Part shown: positions 7,925-15,817 of the stretch, piece by piece
Position numbering within the stretch: position 1 is the stretch's first letter
Layout of the letters: each line of letters begins with the position of its first letter
NCBI RefSeq assembly: GCF_014655715.1
Contig: NZ_BNBM01000016.1
Location: forward strand, 1 to 64,000
DNA: 64,000 nucleotides
Reading direction: 5' to 3'
Source: Streptomyces lanatus
GTDB taxonomy: Bacteria > Actinomycetota > Actinomycetes > Streptomycetales > Streptomycetaceae
Made by a program: the position numbers and the translations under genes
Notes under the pieces: model-generated
The model's database searches: none
Seen by the model: only the letters and a program-made list of their open reading frames with translations
What the model was told of the DNA's origin: nothing

Positions 7925-9349
7925 GTGAGCAGCAACAGCGGTGACGTACGGCTCTGGGGCGGACGTTTCGCCGACGGTCCCGCCGAGGCCCTGGCCAAGC
8001 TGTCCGCGTCCGTCCACTTCGACTGGCGTCTTGCGCCGTACGACATCGCGGGTTCGCGGGCGCACGCGCGCGTGCTGCACAAGGCGGGGCTGCTCAGCGA
8101 GGACGAACTCCAGCGCATGATCGGCGGGCTCGACCAGCTGGAGGCCGATGTGGCGGACGGCTCCTTCGTGGGCACGATCGCCGACGAGGACGTCCACACC
8201 GCCCTGGAACGGGGCCTCCTGGAGCGCCTCGGCCCCGACCTCGGCGGCAAGCTCCGCGCGGGCCGGTCCCGGAACGACCAGGTGGCCACCCTGTTCCGGA
8301 TGTACCTCCGGGACCACGCCCGCATCGTCGGCGGCCTGATCGCCGACCTCCAGGACGCGCTGATCGGCCTCGCCGAGGCCCACCCGGACGTGGCGATGCC
8401 CGGCCGCACCCACCTCCAGCACGCCCAGCCGGTGCTCTTCGCCCACCACGTCCTGGCCCATGTGCAGTCCCTGTCCCGGGACGCCGAGCGGCTGCGTCAG
8501 TGGGACGAGCGCACGGCGGTGTCGCCGTACGGCTCGGGCGCCCTGGCGGGCAGCAGCCTCGGTCTGGACCCGGAGGCGGTGGCCAAGGACCTCGGTTTCG
8601 AGCACGGGTCGGCCGCCAACTCGATCGACGGCACGGCGTCCCGTGACTTCGTCGCGGAGTTCGCCTTCATCACGGCGATGATCGGGGTCAACCTCTCCCG
8701 GATCGCCGAGGAGATCATCATCTGGAACACGAAGGAGTTCTCCTTCGTGACCCTGCATGACGCGTTCTCCACGGGCTCGTCGATCATGCCGCAGAAGAAG
8801 AACCCGGACATCGCGGAGCTGGCGCGCGGCAAGTCCGGCCGCCTCATCGGCAACCTGACGGGCCTCATGGCCACGCTCAAGGCCCTCCCGCTGGCCTACA
8901 ACCGCGACCTCCAGGAGGACAAGGAGCCGGTCTTCGACTCCTGCGACCAGCTGGAGGTCCTGCTCCCCGCCTTCACCGGCATGATGGCCACCCTCACCGT
9001 CAACCGCGAGCGCATGGAGGAACTGGCCCCGGCCGGCTTCTCCCTCGCCACCGACATCGCCGAGTGGCTGGTCAAGCAGGGCGTCCCGTTCAGGGTGGCG
9101 CACGAGGTGGCCGGTGAGTGCGTGAAGGTCGCGGAGGGGGAGGGCAAGGAGCTGGACGAGCTGACGGACGAGCAGTTCGCGAAGATCAGCGCCCATCTGA
9201 CGCCGGAGGTGCGGACGGTGCTCAACGTGCCGGGTGCGCTGGCTTCCAGGAACGGCCGTGGCGGTACGGCGCCGAGCGCGGTCGCGGTCCAACTGGCCGA
9301 GGTGAAGACGGACGTGGCGGCTCAACACCGGTGGGCGAATCGCGCTTAA
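7925..9349 (+). CDS. argH: Argininosuccinate lyase
   Basis: 474 residues, normal for ArgH. RLWGGRFADGPAEALAKLSAS at the N-terminus, GRSRNDQVAT, PGRTHLQHAQP and the superfamily signature GSSIMPQKKNPD are all intact. It splits argininosuccinate into arginine and fumarate, the last step of arginine synthesis. The start is GTG 7925 because GAGGAG (7911-7916) stands eight bases before it; an in-frame ATG at 7895 would lie upstream of that site. It stands about 5.8 kb from argBDR with unrelated minus-strand genes between them and has its own ArgR-type operator. The stop codon lies inside the intergenic repeat at 9347-9392. Confidence 0.97.
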   Translation: MSSNSGDVRLWGGRFADGPAEALAKLSASVHFDWRLAPYDIAGSRAHARVLHKAGLLSEDELQRMIGGLDQLEADVADGSFVGTIADEDVHTALERGLLERLGPDLGGKLRAGRSRNDQVATLFRMYLRDHARIVGGLIADLQDALIGLAEAHPDVAMPGRTHLQHAQPVLFAHHVLAHVQSLSRDAERLRQWDERTAVSPYGSGALAGSSLGLDPEAVAKDLGFEHGSAANSIDGTASRDFVAEFAFITAMIGVNLSRIAEEIIIWNTKEFSFVTLHDAFSTGSSIMPQKKNPDIAELARGKSGRLIGNLTGLMATLKALPLAYNRDLQEDKEPVFDSCDQLEVLLPAFTGMMATLTVNRERMEELAPAGFSLATDIAEWLVKQGVPFRVAHEVAGECVKVAEGEGKELDELTDEQFAKISAHLTPEVRTVLNVPGALASRNGRGGTAPSAVAVQLAEVKTDVAAQHRWANRA

Positions 9350-9392
9350 GGGGCGCGGGTCTGTATCGATTTGCGGCCCTCGTGGGCGCGAG
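9347..9392 (+). repeat. Interspersed intergenic repeat, copy 2
   Basis: Starts at the argH stop codon with 'taaggggcgcggg' and continues 'tcgatttgcggccc ... gtgggcgcga'. It matches the minus-strand copy at 2175-2232 along its length. Both copies sit at the 3' end of a gene and point in the direction away from a neighbouring arg gene or toward it, with no coding potential. Confidence 0.6.
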
Positions 9393-9508
9393 CAACCCCC
9401 ACAGACCGCAAGTCGCCAAACCACCGCACAACCCAACCCCTAGGGCGAAGGTCATCACGGGTTACGTTGGTCGCAAGCCGTAACGGAGCCGACCGAACGG
9501 AGCCCGAG

Positions 9509-10480
9509 ATGCCCTTCGCCCGACTGGCAACAGCGACAACCCCCACCTGCCACATCGGCCTCGGCCTCGCCGCGATCGCCCGCCCCGGCTACATCAACCT
9601 GGGCCGAGACGAAGACCTCGGAGAGAACCGCAGCGTCGAAGCGCTCCGCACCCGCACCCACGAACTCCTCGACGCCGCCTACGCCCAGGGTGTCCGCTAC
9701 TTCGACGCCGCCCGCTCCTACGGCCGCTCCGAGGAGTTCCTCGCGGACTGGCTGAACGCCCGCCCCGACCTGGACGACATCGTCGTAGGCAGCAAGTGGG
9801 GCTACACCTACACCGCCGGCTGGACCACCGACGCCGAGAAACACGAGGTCAAGGACCACAGCCTCGCGGCCTACGAACGTCAGCGCGCCGAGTCCGACGC
9901 CCTCCTCGGCGACCGCCTCGACCTCTACCAGATCCACTCGGTGACCCCGGACAGCCCCGCCCTCACCGACAAGGAACTCCACGCCAGGCTCGCGGAAGCC
10001 GCCGCTCAGGGTACGACCATCGGCTTCTCCACCAGCGGCCCCGCCCAAGCGGCGGCGATCCGTGCCGCCCTCGCGGTGACCGTCGACGGCGAGCCCCTCT
10101 TCCGTACCGTCCAGTCGACGTACAACGCCCTGGAGACCTCGGCCGCCCCCGCCCTCGCCGAGGCCCATGACGCCGGGCTCACCGTGATCGTCAAGGAGGG
10201 CATGGCCAACGGGCGGCTCGCGGACCCGTACGCGCCGGACGCGCTGAAGGCCGTGGCCGAGGAGACACAGCTCGGCTGCGACGCCGTCGCCCTCGCCCTG
10301 GTCCTGCGTCAGCCCTGGGCCGGTGTGGTCCTCTCCGGCGCCGCGACGGCCGTACAGCTCGCGTCCAATCTGCACGCCGCCGCCGTGGACCTCGACGAGG
10401 CCCAGCTGGAGCGGCTCGCCGCGCTGGTGGAGGAGCCGGGCGCGTACTGGGAGCGGCGCGGGCAGCTGCCCTGGCACTGA
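9509..10480 (+). CDS. Aldo/keto reductase
   Basis: 323 residues with the AKR (alpha/beta)8 pattern: YFDAARSYGRSEEFLADWL carries the catalytic Asp and Tyr, GSKWGYTY the catalytic Lys, and DLYQIHSV the strand with the active-site His. GFSTSGPAQAAAIR and the C-terminal LSGAATAVQLASNLHA fit the NADP(H)-binding end. It would reduce a carbonyl compound with NADPH; the substrate is unknown. The start is ATG 9509, preceded by GGAGCCCGAG; the open frame continues upstream to 9371 through repeat DNA without homologous features. It stands alone between argH and the TetR gene. Confidence 0.85.
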   Translation: MPFARLATATTPTCHIGLGLAAIARPGYINLGRDEDLGENRSVEALRTRTHELLDAAYAQGVRYFDAARSYGRSEEFLADWLNARPDLDDIVVGSKWGYTYTAGWTTDAEKHEVKDHSLAAYERQRAESDALLGDRLDLYQIHSVTPDSPALTDKELHARLAEAAAQGTTIGFSTSGPAQAAAIRAALAVTVDGEPLFRTVQSTYNALETSAAPALAEAHDAGLTVIVKEGMANGRLADPYAPDALKAVAEETQLGCDAVALALVLRQPWAGVVLSGAATAVQLASNLHAAAVDLDEAQLERLAALVEEPGAYWERRGQLPWH

Positions 10481-10528
10481 CGACGTAGACCCCGTTGACC
10501 AGCGGCTATGAGTCACGCACGCCCAGGG

Positions 10529-10566
10529 TGAGACAATCATGTCTCACATGCGCTACTCTTGTCTCA
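10529..10566 (+). promoter_or_regulatory. Promoter and self-operator of the TetR/MFS pair
   Basis: TGAGACA (10529-10535) and TGTCTCA (10540-10546) form a perfect 7-4-7 inverted repeat. A further half-site TTGTCTCA lies at 10560-10567 over the start codon. The promoter reads GAGACA, 18-bp spacer, TACTCT (10554-10559), so the operator covers the -35 and the extra half-site covers the start point. TetR proteins commonly repress their own operon from such sites. Confidence 0.6.
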
Positions 10567-11132
10567 TGGCTGTCGACCCTGACCACGTGCTGCGCACCGC
10601 CGCGGCCCTGCTGACCCGCAAAGCCACCGCGACCATGGACGAGGTCGCCAAGGCCGCCGGGATCAGCCGCGCCACGCTGCACCGGCACTTCGCCGGGCGC
10701 GACGCGCTGGTGCGGGCCCTGGAGTCGCTCGGTATCGCCGAGTGCGAGGCCGCGCTGGACGCGGCCCGCCTGGACGAGGGGCCGGCGCGGGACGCCGTGC
10801 ACCGGCTGGTCCGCGAGATCGAGTCCGCGGCCGCGCTGCTCGCGTTCCTCTACACGGAGAACCAGCTGTTCGAGGGCGAGCAGCAGAACGCGGGCTGGGC
10901 GCGCATCGACGAGCGCATCGCCGCGCTGTTCCGGCGCGGCCAGCAGAGCGGTGAGTTCCGCATCGACCTCAGCCCGGTCTGGCTCACCGAGGCCCTCTAC
11001 GGCCTGCTCGCCTCCGGGGCCTGGGCGGTCTCCGAGGGCCGGGTCGCCCGCAACGACTTCACTTACATGATCGCCGAGCTGCTGCTCGGCGGCGCACTGC
11101 GTCATCCCGCACAACCGAGAGAGGAATCATGA
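10566..11132 (+). CDS. TetR-family transcriptional regulator
   Basis: 188 residues. The N-terminal helix-turn-helix is clear: ATMDEVAKAAGISRATLHRHFAGRDALVRAL, about residues 22-53. The remainder is an all-helical ligand and dimer domain without recognisable ligand residues. I chose ATG 10566; it has no Shine-Dalgarno but lies seven bases from a -10 hexamer, which fits a leaderless mRNA. Two more ATGs at 10539 and 10548 fall inside the operator. The stop overlaps the start of the MFS exporter gene, so the regulator very likely represses itself and the pump until the pump's substrate binds. Confidence 0.88.
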   Translation: MAVDPDHVLRTAAALLTRKATATMDEVAKAAGISRATLHRHFAGRDALVRALESLGIAECEAALDAARLDEGPARDAVHRLVREIESAAALLAFLYTENQLFEGEQQNAGWARIDERIAALFRRGQQSGEFRIDLSPVWLTEALYGLLASGAWAVSEGRVARNDFTYMIAELLLGGALRHPAQPREES

Positions 11133-12658
11133 CCAGCACCCTGCAGCCGACGACCACGACCGAGGCGGTGACGAAGCGCCCCGGCCGTTGGCTGGCGCTG
11201 TCCGTCCTCGTGCTCGCCGTGCTGCTGGTGGCCGTCGACGCGACCGTCCTCGGTCTCGCGACCCCCTACATCAGCGAGGACCTGAAGCCCTCCGGCACCC
11301 AGCTCCTGTGGATAGGCGACGTCTACTCGTTCGTGATCGCCGGTCTGCTCGTGTCGATGGGCAGCCTCGGCGACCGCATCGGCCGTAAGCGGATCCTGCT
11401 GGTCGGCGCCACGGCGTTCGGCGCGGTGTCCGTGCTCAACGCGTATGCGACGACCCCGGAGATGATGATCGTCGCCCGGGCGCTGCTCGGTGTCGCGGGC
11501 GCGACCCTGATGCCGGCCACCCTCGCCCTGATCCGCAACCTCTTCCACGACCCGCGCGAACGCAGCCTCGCCATCGGCATCTGGGGCGCGACCGCGTCCG
11601 CCGGTACGGCCGTCGGCCCGATCGTGGGCGGCTTCCTGCTCGAACACTTCTGGTGGGGCTCGGTCTTCCTGATCAACCTGCCCGTGATGGCGGTCCTCGT
11701 CCTCGTCGGCATCAAGCAGCTGCCCGAGTCGCGCAACCCGAACCCCGGCCCCTGGGACATGATCAGCGTCGCCCTGTCGCTGGTCGGCATGATCGCCGTG
11801 GTGTACGCCGTCAAGGAGGCGGCCTCGCACGGCTTCACCTGGGTCACGGTCGCCGCGGGCCTGCTGGGCGCGGCCGCGCTCTACGGCTTCGTACGCCGCC
11901 AGCTCACCCTGCCGACCCCGCTGCTGGACATGCGGCTGTTCCGCAGGCGCGGCTTCAGCGGTGCGGTGCTGGCCGACCTGCTGACCATCCTCGGCCTGTC
12001 CGGCCTGGTCTTCTTCCTCTCCCAGTTCCTGCAACTCGTGCAGGGCAGGGGCCCGTTGGAGGCCGGTCTCGCCGAACTGCCCGCCGCGATCGGCGCGGTC
12101 GTGGCCGGTCTGATCGCCGGTCGTGTGGCCCGCCGCTTCTCGGTACGGGCCGTGGTCTCCGGCGGTCTCGCGGCGATCGGCCTCGCGCTGGCCGTGCTCA
12201 CGGTGATCGACCGCTCGACGGGGTACCCCCTGCTCGGCGCCGCCCTCCTGGTCGTCGGCATCGGCGCGGGCTTCTCCTTCACGGTCACGTCCGACGTGAT
12301 CCTCTCCTCCGTACCGAAGGAGCAGGCGGGTGCGGCGTCCGCGGTGTCGGAGACGGCGTACGAACTCGGCGCGGCGCTCGGTATCGCGGTGCTCGGCTCG
12401 ATCGTGACCGGCGTGTACCGCGACTTCACCGGCCCGGTGGGTACTCCGGCGGAGGCCCACGAGTCGCTGGGCGGCGCGGTGGAGGCGGCGGCGGGGATGC
12501 CGGCGCAGACGTCGGAGGCGATGCTGGACGCGGCCCGCGGGTCCTTCGTCGACGGCCTGGCGATCGCGTCGGGAGCCGGGGCGGCCGTACTGCTCGCGGC
12601 GGCGGTGGCGGCATGGTTCCTGCTTCGCGGGCAACGGCTGGACAACGCCGCTTCTTGA
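11129..12658 (+). CDS. MFS drug:H+ antiporter, DHA2 (14-helix) type
   Basis: 509 residues with 14 predicted helices. The motif-A region SMGSLGDRIGRKRILLVGA, the motif-C-like segment GATASAGTAVGPIVGGFLLE and the opening VLAVLLVAVDATVLGLATPYIS are those of DHA2 exporters such as the EmrB/QacA group. It would expel a toxic compound using the proton gradient; the substrate is unknown. It starts inside the TetR stop (ATGA) and shares its transcript. A short acidic-Ala loop before the last helix is normal for the subfamily. Confidence 0.88.
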   Translation: MTSTLQPTTTTEAVTKRPGRWLALSVLVLAVLLVAVDATVLGLATPYISEDLKPSGTQLLWIGDVYSFVIAGLLVSMGSLGDRIGRKRILLVGATAFGAVSVLNAYATTPEMMIVARALLGVAGATLMPATLALIRNLFHDPRERSLAIGIWGATASAGTAVGPIVGGFLLEHFWWGSVFLINLPVMAVLVLVGIKQLPESRNPNPGPWDMISVALSLVGMIAVVYAVKEAASHGFTWVTVAAGLLGAAALYGFVRRQLTLPTPLLDMRLFRRRGFSGAVLADLLTILGLSGLVFFLSQFLQLVQGRGPLEAGLAELPAAIGAVVAGLIAGRVARRFSVRAVVSGGLAAIGLALAVLTVIDRSTGYPLLGAALLVVGIGAGFSFTVTSDVILSSVPKEQAGAASAVSETAYELGAALGIAVLGSIVTGVYRDFTGPVGTPAEAHESLGGAVEAAAGMPAQTSEAMLDAARGSFVDGLAIASGAGAAVLLAAAVAAWFLLRGQRLDNAAS

Positions 12659-12721
12659 GCAGCCGGCCCCTCGCAGTCGGCTTTAGGCCCCTTTTCGCCC
12701 CCACCTGATGCCCTTGAGGGC

Positions 12722-13708
12722 ATGACCCCCGCACCCCCCGAGGGCAACCACCTCGAAGAGGCCCTCTTCGAAGTCAAGCGAGTCATAGTCGGCCAGGACC
12801 GCATGGTGGAGCGCATGTTCACCGCGGTCCTGGCCAGAGGCCACTGCCTCCTGGAGGGCGTACCGGGCGTCGCCAAGACGCTCGCCGCGAAGACCCTCGC
12901 GAAGGTCGCCGGCGGACGTTTCGCCCGGTTGCAGTTCACCCCGGACCTCGTCCCCTCCGACATCACCGGCACCCGGATCTACCGCCCCTCCCAGGAGGCG
13001 TTCGACATCGAGCCGGGCCCGGTGATCGCCAACGTCGTCCTCGCCGACGAGATCAACCGCGCCCCCGCCAAAGTGCAGTCCGCGCTCCTGGAGGTGATGG
13101 GCGAGCACCAGGTCTCCATCGGCGGTACGACCCTCGCCGTACCGGAGCCCTTCCTGGTCCTGGCCACCCAGAACCCGATCGAGTCCGAGGGCGTCTACCG
13201 GCTCCCCGAGGCGCAGCGCGACCGCTTCCTGCTCAAGGTGGAGGTGCCCGCCCCCACCGAGCTGGAGGAACTCGCCATCCTCTACCGGATGAGCGTCGAC
13301 CCGCCCAGCCCGCGCCGGATCCTCACCCCTGAGAGCCTCGTCGCCCTCCAGCGCACCGCGGACGAGGTGTTCGTGCATCACGCGGTCGCCGAGTACGCCG
13401 TACGGCTGGTCCTCGCGACCCGCGAACTCGCCGGGCCGGAGAGCCGGCTGGCGCACGGCGCCGGACCGCGCGCCACCCTCGGCCTGGTCGCCGCCGCCCG
13501 CGCGCTCGCGCTGCTGCGCGGCCGTGGCTATGTGCTCCCCGAGGACGTGGGCGACCTGGCCCACGAGGTCATCGCACACCGCCTGGTGCTCTCCTTCGAC
13601 GCGCTCGCCGACGGCATCGCCCCCGGCGAGATCGTCGACGAGGTCCTGGCCGCCGTGCAGCGGCCCCGGATCAGCCCGCGCCAGGCCGCCGAGGAGGCCG
13701 TGGCATGA
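12722..13708 (+). CDS. MoxR-family AAA+ ATPase
   Basis: 328 residues. Walker A is GVPGVAKT at 46-53, the Walker B region reads VLADEINRAPAKVQSALLEVM, sensor 1 is LATQNPIESEGVYRLPEAQRDRF (with the sensor asparagine), and the C-terminal lid includes GAGPRATLGLVAAARALALLRGR. MoxR ATPases act as chaperones for partner proteins with DUF58 and von Willebrand A domains. Here both partners follow: the DUF58 gene overlaps its stop by four bases and the VWA gene comes next. It opens a transcription unit running to the histidine kinase at 19102. Confidence 0.93.
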   Translation: MTPAPPEGNHLEEALFEVKRVIVGQDRMVERMFTAVLARGHCLLEGVPGVAKTLAAKTLAKVAGGRFARLQFTPDLVPSDITGTRIYRPSQEAFDIEPGPVIANVVLADEINRAPAKVQSALLEVMGEHQVSIGGTTLAVPEPFLVLATQNPIESEGVYRLPEAQRDRFLLKVEVPAPTELEELAILYRMSVDPPSPRRILTPESLVALQRTADEVFVHHAVAEYAVRLVLATRELAGPESRLAHGAGPRATLGLVAAARALALLRGRGYVLPEDVGDLAHEVIAHRLVLSFDALADGIAPGEIVDEVLAAVQRPRISPRQAAEEAVA

Positions 13709-14613
13709 CCCCCACCCTCAGCGAACTCACCCCCGAACAGGCCCTGAAACACCTGGAGTTGCTGTTCACCCGGCACCCGCACGGCCTCCTCCAGGGCGAT
13801 CACTCCTCGCTGCTGCCCGGCCCCGGCGGTGAGGTCGCGGAGACCCGGCCGTACGTCATCGGCGACGACGTCCGCCGGATGGACTGGAACGCCACCGCCC
13901 GCACCACCGTCCCGCACGTCCGCCTCACCCTCGCCGACCGCGAACTCACCACCTGGATCGTGCTGGACGCCTCCGCGAGCATGGATTTCGGCACCGCACG
14001 GATGGAGAAACGGGACCTCGCGGTGGGCGCGGCGGCGGCCGTCGCGTTCCTCACCGAGCGCGCCGGGAACCGGCTCGGCGCGCAGCTCACCGGGCCCTAC
14101 GGCATCCGGCGCATCCCGCCCCGCACCGGGCGGCGGCAGCTGCTCACGATCCTGCGCGCCGCCCTCGACCGGCCGCGGGTGGCACCCGGCGTCCCCGAGC
14201 ACACGCTGGCCGACGCCCTGCGTGCGCTGCGGGTGCTGCCCGCGCCCGGCCTCGTCGCCGTCGTCTCCGACTTCCTCGAGACCGGCTGGGAGCAGCCCCT
14301 GCGCACCGTCGCCCAGCGCCACCAGGTCCTCGCCGTCGAGACCGTCGACCCGCGCGAGCTGGAGCTGCCCGACGTCGGCCTGCTCACGGTCGTCGACCCG
14401 GAGACCGGACGTCGGCGCGAGATCCCCACCCACGTCCGCGGCCTGCGCGACCGCTACGCCGCCGCCGCGCTGGAGCAACGGGCCCTGATCAAGCAGTCCA
14501 TCCGCCGCGCGGGCGCCGCACACCTCAGGCTCCGCACCGACCGGGACTGGGTCCGGGACGTCGTCCGGTACGTCGAGGACCAGCGGCGCCGCGGGGGAGG
14601 CGGTGCCGCGTGA
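13705..14613 (+). CDS. DUF58 domain protein
   Basis: 302 residues. The DUF58 core DDVRRMDWNATARTTVPHVR appears near residue 52, followed by a VWA-like fold whose metal-site start reads VLDASASMDFG. It is soluble by eye, whereas many DUF58 proteins have N-terminal helices. In MoxR operons such proteins are putative clients or scaffolds at the membrane. ATGA overlap with the MoxR gene; 28 bp after its stop the duplicated leader of the VWA gene begins. Confidence 0.88.
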   Translation: MTPTLSELTPEQALKHLELLFTRHPHGLLQGDHSSLLPGPGGEVAETRPYVIGDDVRRMDWNATARTTVPHVRLTLADRELTTWIVLDASASMDFGTARMEKRDLAVGAAAAVAFLTERAGNRLGAQLTGPYGIRRIPPRTGRRQLLTILRAALDRPRVAPGVPEHTLADALRALRVLPAPGLVAVVSDFLETGWEQPLRTVAQRHQVLAVETVDPRELELPDVGLLTVVDPETGRRREIPTHVRGLRDRYAAAALEQRALIKQSIRRAGAAHLRLRTDRDWVRDVVRYVEDQRRRGGGGAA

Positions 14614-15001
14614 CACCTGCCGGTGGGGGAGAGGAGGAGTCATGGGTCTGCGTTCGCCGGGTTGGCTGCTGCTCCTGATGCCGCTGGCCGTGCTGATCGG
14701 GGCGTATGTCCTTTCGCAGCGCGGGCGTGGCCGGTGCGCCGTCCGGTTCACCAATCTCGACCTGCTGGAGGAGGTGGCTCCCAGCCGGCCGGGCTGGCGC
14801 GGGCACCTGCTCGGTGGGGGAGAGGAGGAGTCATGGGTCTGCGTTCGCCGGGTTGGCTGCTGCTCCTGATGCCGCTGGCCGTGCTGATCGGGGCGTATGT
14901 CCTTTCGCAGCGCGGGCGTGGTCGGTATGCCGTCCGGTTCACCAATCTCGACCTGCTGGACAAGGTGGCACCCACCCGGCCCGGCTGGCGCAGGCACCTG
15001 C
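14614..15001 (+). repeat. Imperfect ~191-bp tandem duplication of the VWA gene's 5' end
   Basis: Copy 1 is 14614-14803 and copy 2 14804-14994, with a third 'cacctgc' at 14995-15001 closing the series. Each copy holds 'ggtgggggagaggaggagtc' as ribosome site, an ATG (14642 and 14833) and about 160 bp of coding sequence. The first 100 coding bases are identical; differences gather toward the 3' ends. A period of 191 is not divisible by three, so copy 1 cannot read into copy 2 in frame. Confidence 0.95.
14642..14869 (+). pseudogene. Truncated duplicate of the VWA protein N-terminus (75 codons)
   Basis: ATG 14642 has the same strong GAGGAG ribosome site as the full gene. It encodes MGLRSPGWLLLLMPLAVLIG and onward, matching the first 56 residues of the VWA protein with a handful of changes, then shifts frame at the repeat junction and stops at 14869, after running through the second ribosome site. 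The product would be one membrane helix with a short tail. It is either a relic of the duplication or a small translated peptide; its frame overlaps the real gene's start by 37 bases, so ribosomes ending here could reinitiate at 14833. Confidence 0.7.
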
Positions 15002-15783
15002 CCGCCGGAGTCTTCTGCGCCACCCTCGGGCTGCTGGTCGTCGGCTTCGCCCGGCCCACGGCAGACGTCCAGGTGCCGCGCGAGCGGGCCACCATCATGG
15101 TCGCCTTCGACGTCTCCGGCTCCATGGAGGCCACCGACGTCGAACCCAGCCGCATGGAGGCCGCCAAGCGTGCCGCCCTGACCTTCGTCGACCGGCTGCC
15201 CGAACGCTTCAACGTCGGCCTCGTCCCCTTCAGCGGCACCACGACCGTCGCCGTCCCGCCCACCACCGACCGCGAGGTGCTGCGCCGGGCCATCGAGACG
15301 CTCACCCCCGGCCAGGCCACCGCGATCGGCGACGCGGTCATCGCCTCGCGCGACGCGATCCGACGCCTGGACCGGCAGGCCGAGACCGACCCGCCGCCCG
15401 CCCATGTCGTCCTGCTCTCCGACGGCGCCAACACCTCCGGACGTTCGGTGGAGTCGGCGGCCGAGGAGATCGCCGCCGACCGCATCCCCGTTTCGACGAT
15501 CGCCTACGGCACCGAGGACGGCATCGTCGAACTGCCGGGCGGCAACGTCCTGCGCGTCCCCGTCGACGGCCCTGCCCTGGAGGACCTCGCCAACCGCACC
15601 GGCGGCGACTACCACGAGGCCGCCTCCGGAGCGGAACTGGAGGCCGTGTACGACGACATCGGCAGCTCCGTCGGCCACCGCACCGAGCAACGCGAGATCT
15701 GGCAGTGGTTCGTGGCCGGCGGGCTCGTCACCGCGCTGGTCGCGGCCGCGATGTCACTGCTGTGGTTCTCACGCCTGCCATGA
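14833..15783 (+). CDS. Membrane-anchored von Willebrand factor A domain protein (BatA-like)
   Basis: 316 residues. An N-terminal helix (WLLLLMPLAVLIGAYVLSQ), a second helix around residues 58-73, a VWA domain from about 87 to 275 and a C-terminal helix (WFVAGGLVTALVAAAMSLLWF). The metal-ion site DVSGS is intact at 93-97, with the expected threonine and aspartate loops (TTDREV, LSDGANTS). Proteins of this arrangement accompany MoxR and DUF58 proteins. ATG 14833 is chosen because the open frame that begins earlier at 14623 only crosses copy 1 of the duplication out of frame. The protease gene follows after 34 bp. Confidence 0.9.
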   Translation: MGLRSPGWLLLLMPLAVLIGAYVLSQRGRGRYAVRFTNLDLLDKVAPTRPGWRRHLPAGVFCATLGLLVVGFARPTADVQVPRERATIMVAFDVSGSMEATDVEPSRMEAAKRAALTFVDRLPERFNVGLVPFSGTTTVAVPPTTDREVLRRAIETLTPGQATAIGDAVIASRDAIRRLDRQAETDPPPAHVVLLSDGANTSGRSVESAAEEIAADRIPVSTIAYGTEDGIVELPGGNVLRVPVDGPALEDLANRTGGDYHEAASGAELEAVYDDIGSSVGHRTEQREIWQWFVAGGLVTALVAAAMSLLWFSRLP

Positions 15784-15817
15784 GCTCACCGACCGGACAG
15801 ACCGAGGAGCAAGGACA

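Noticed and set aside
13528..15690. A long minus-strand frame across the DUF58 and VWA genes
   Set aside because: Same shadow effect; no ribosome site and no recognisable domain, and the plus-strand genes have intact MIDAS and DUF58 motifs.
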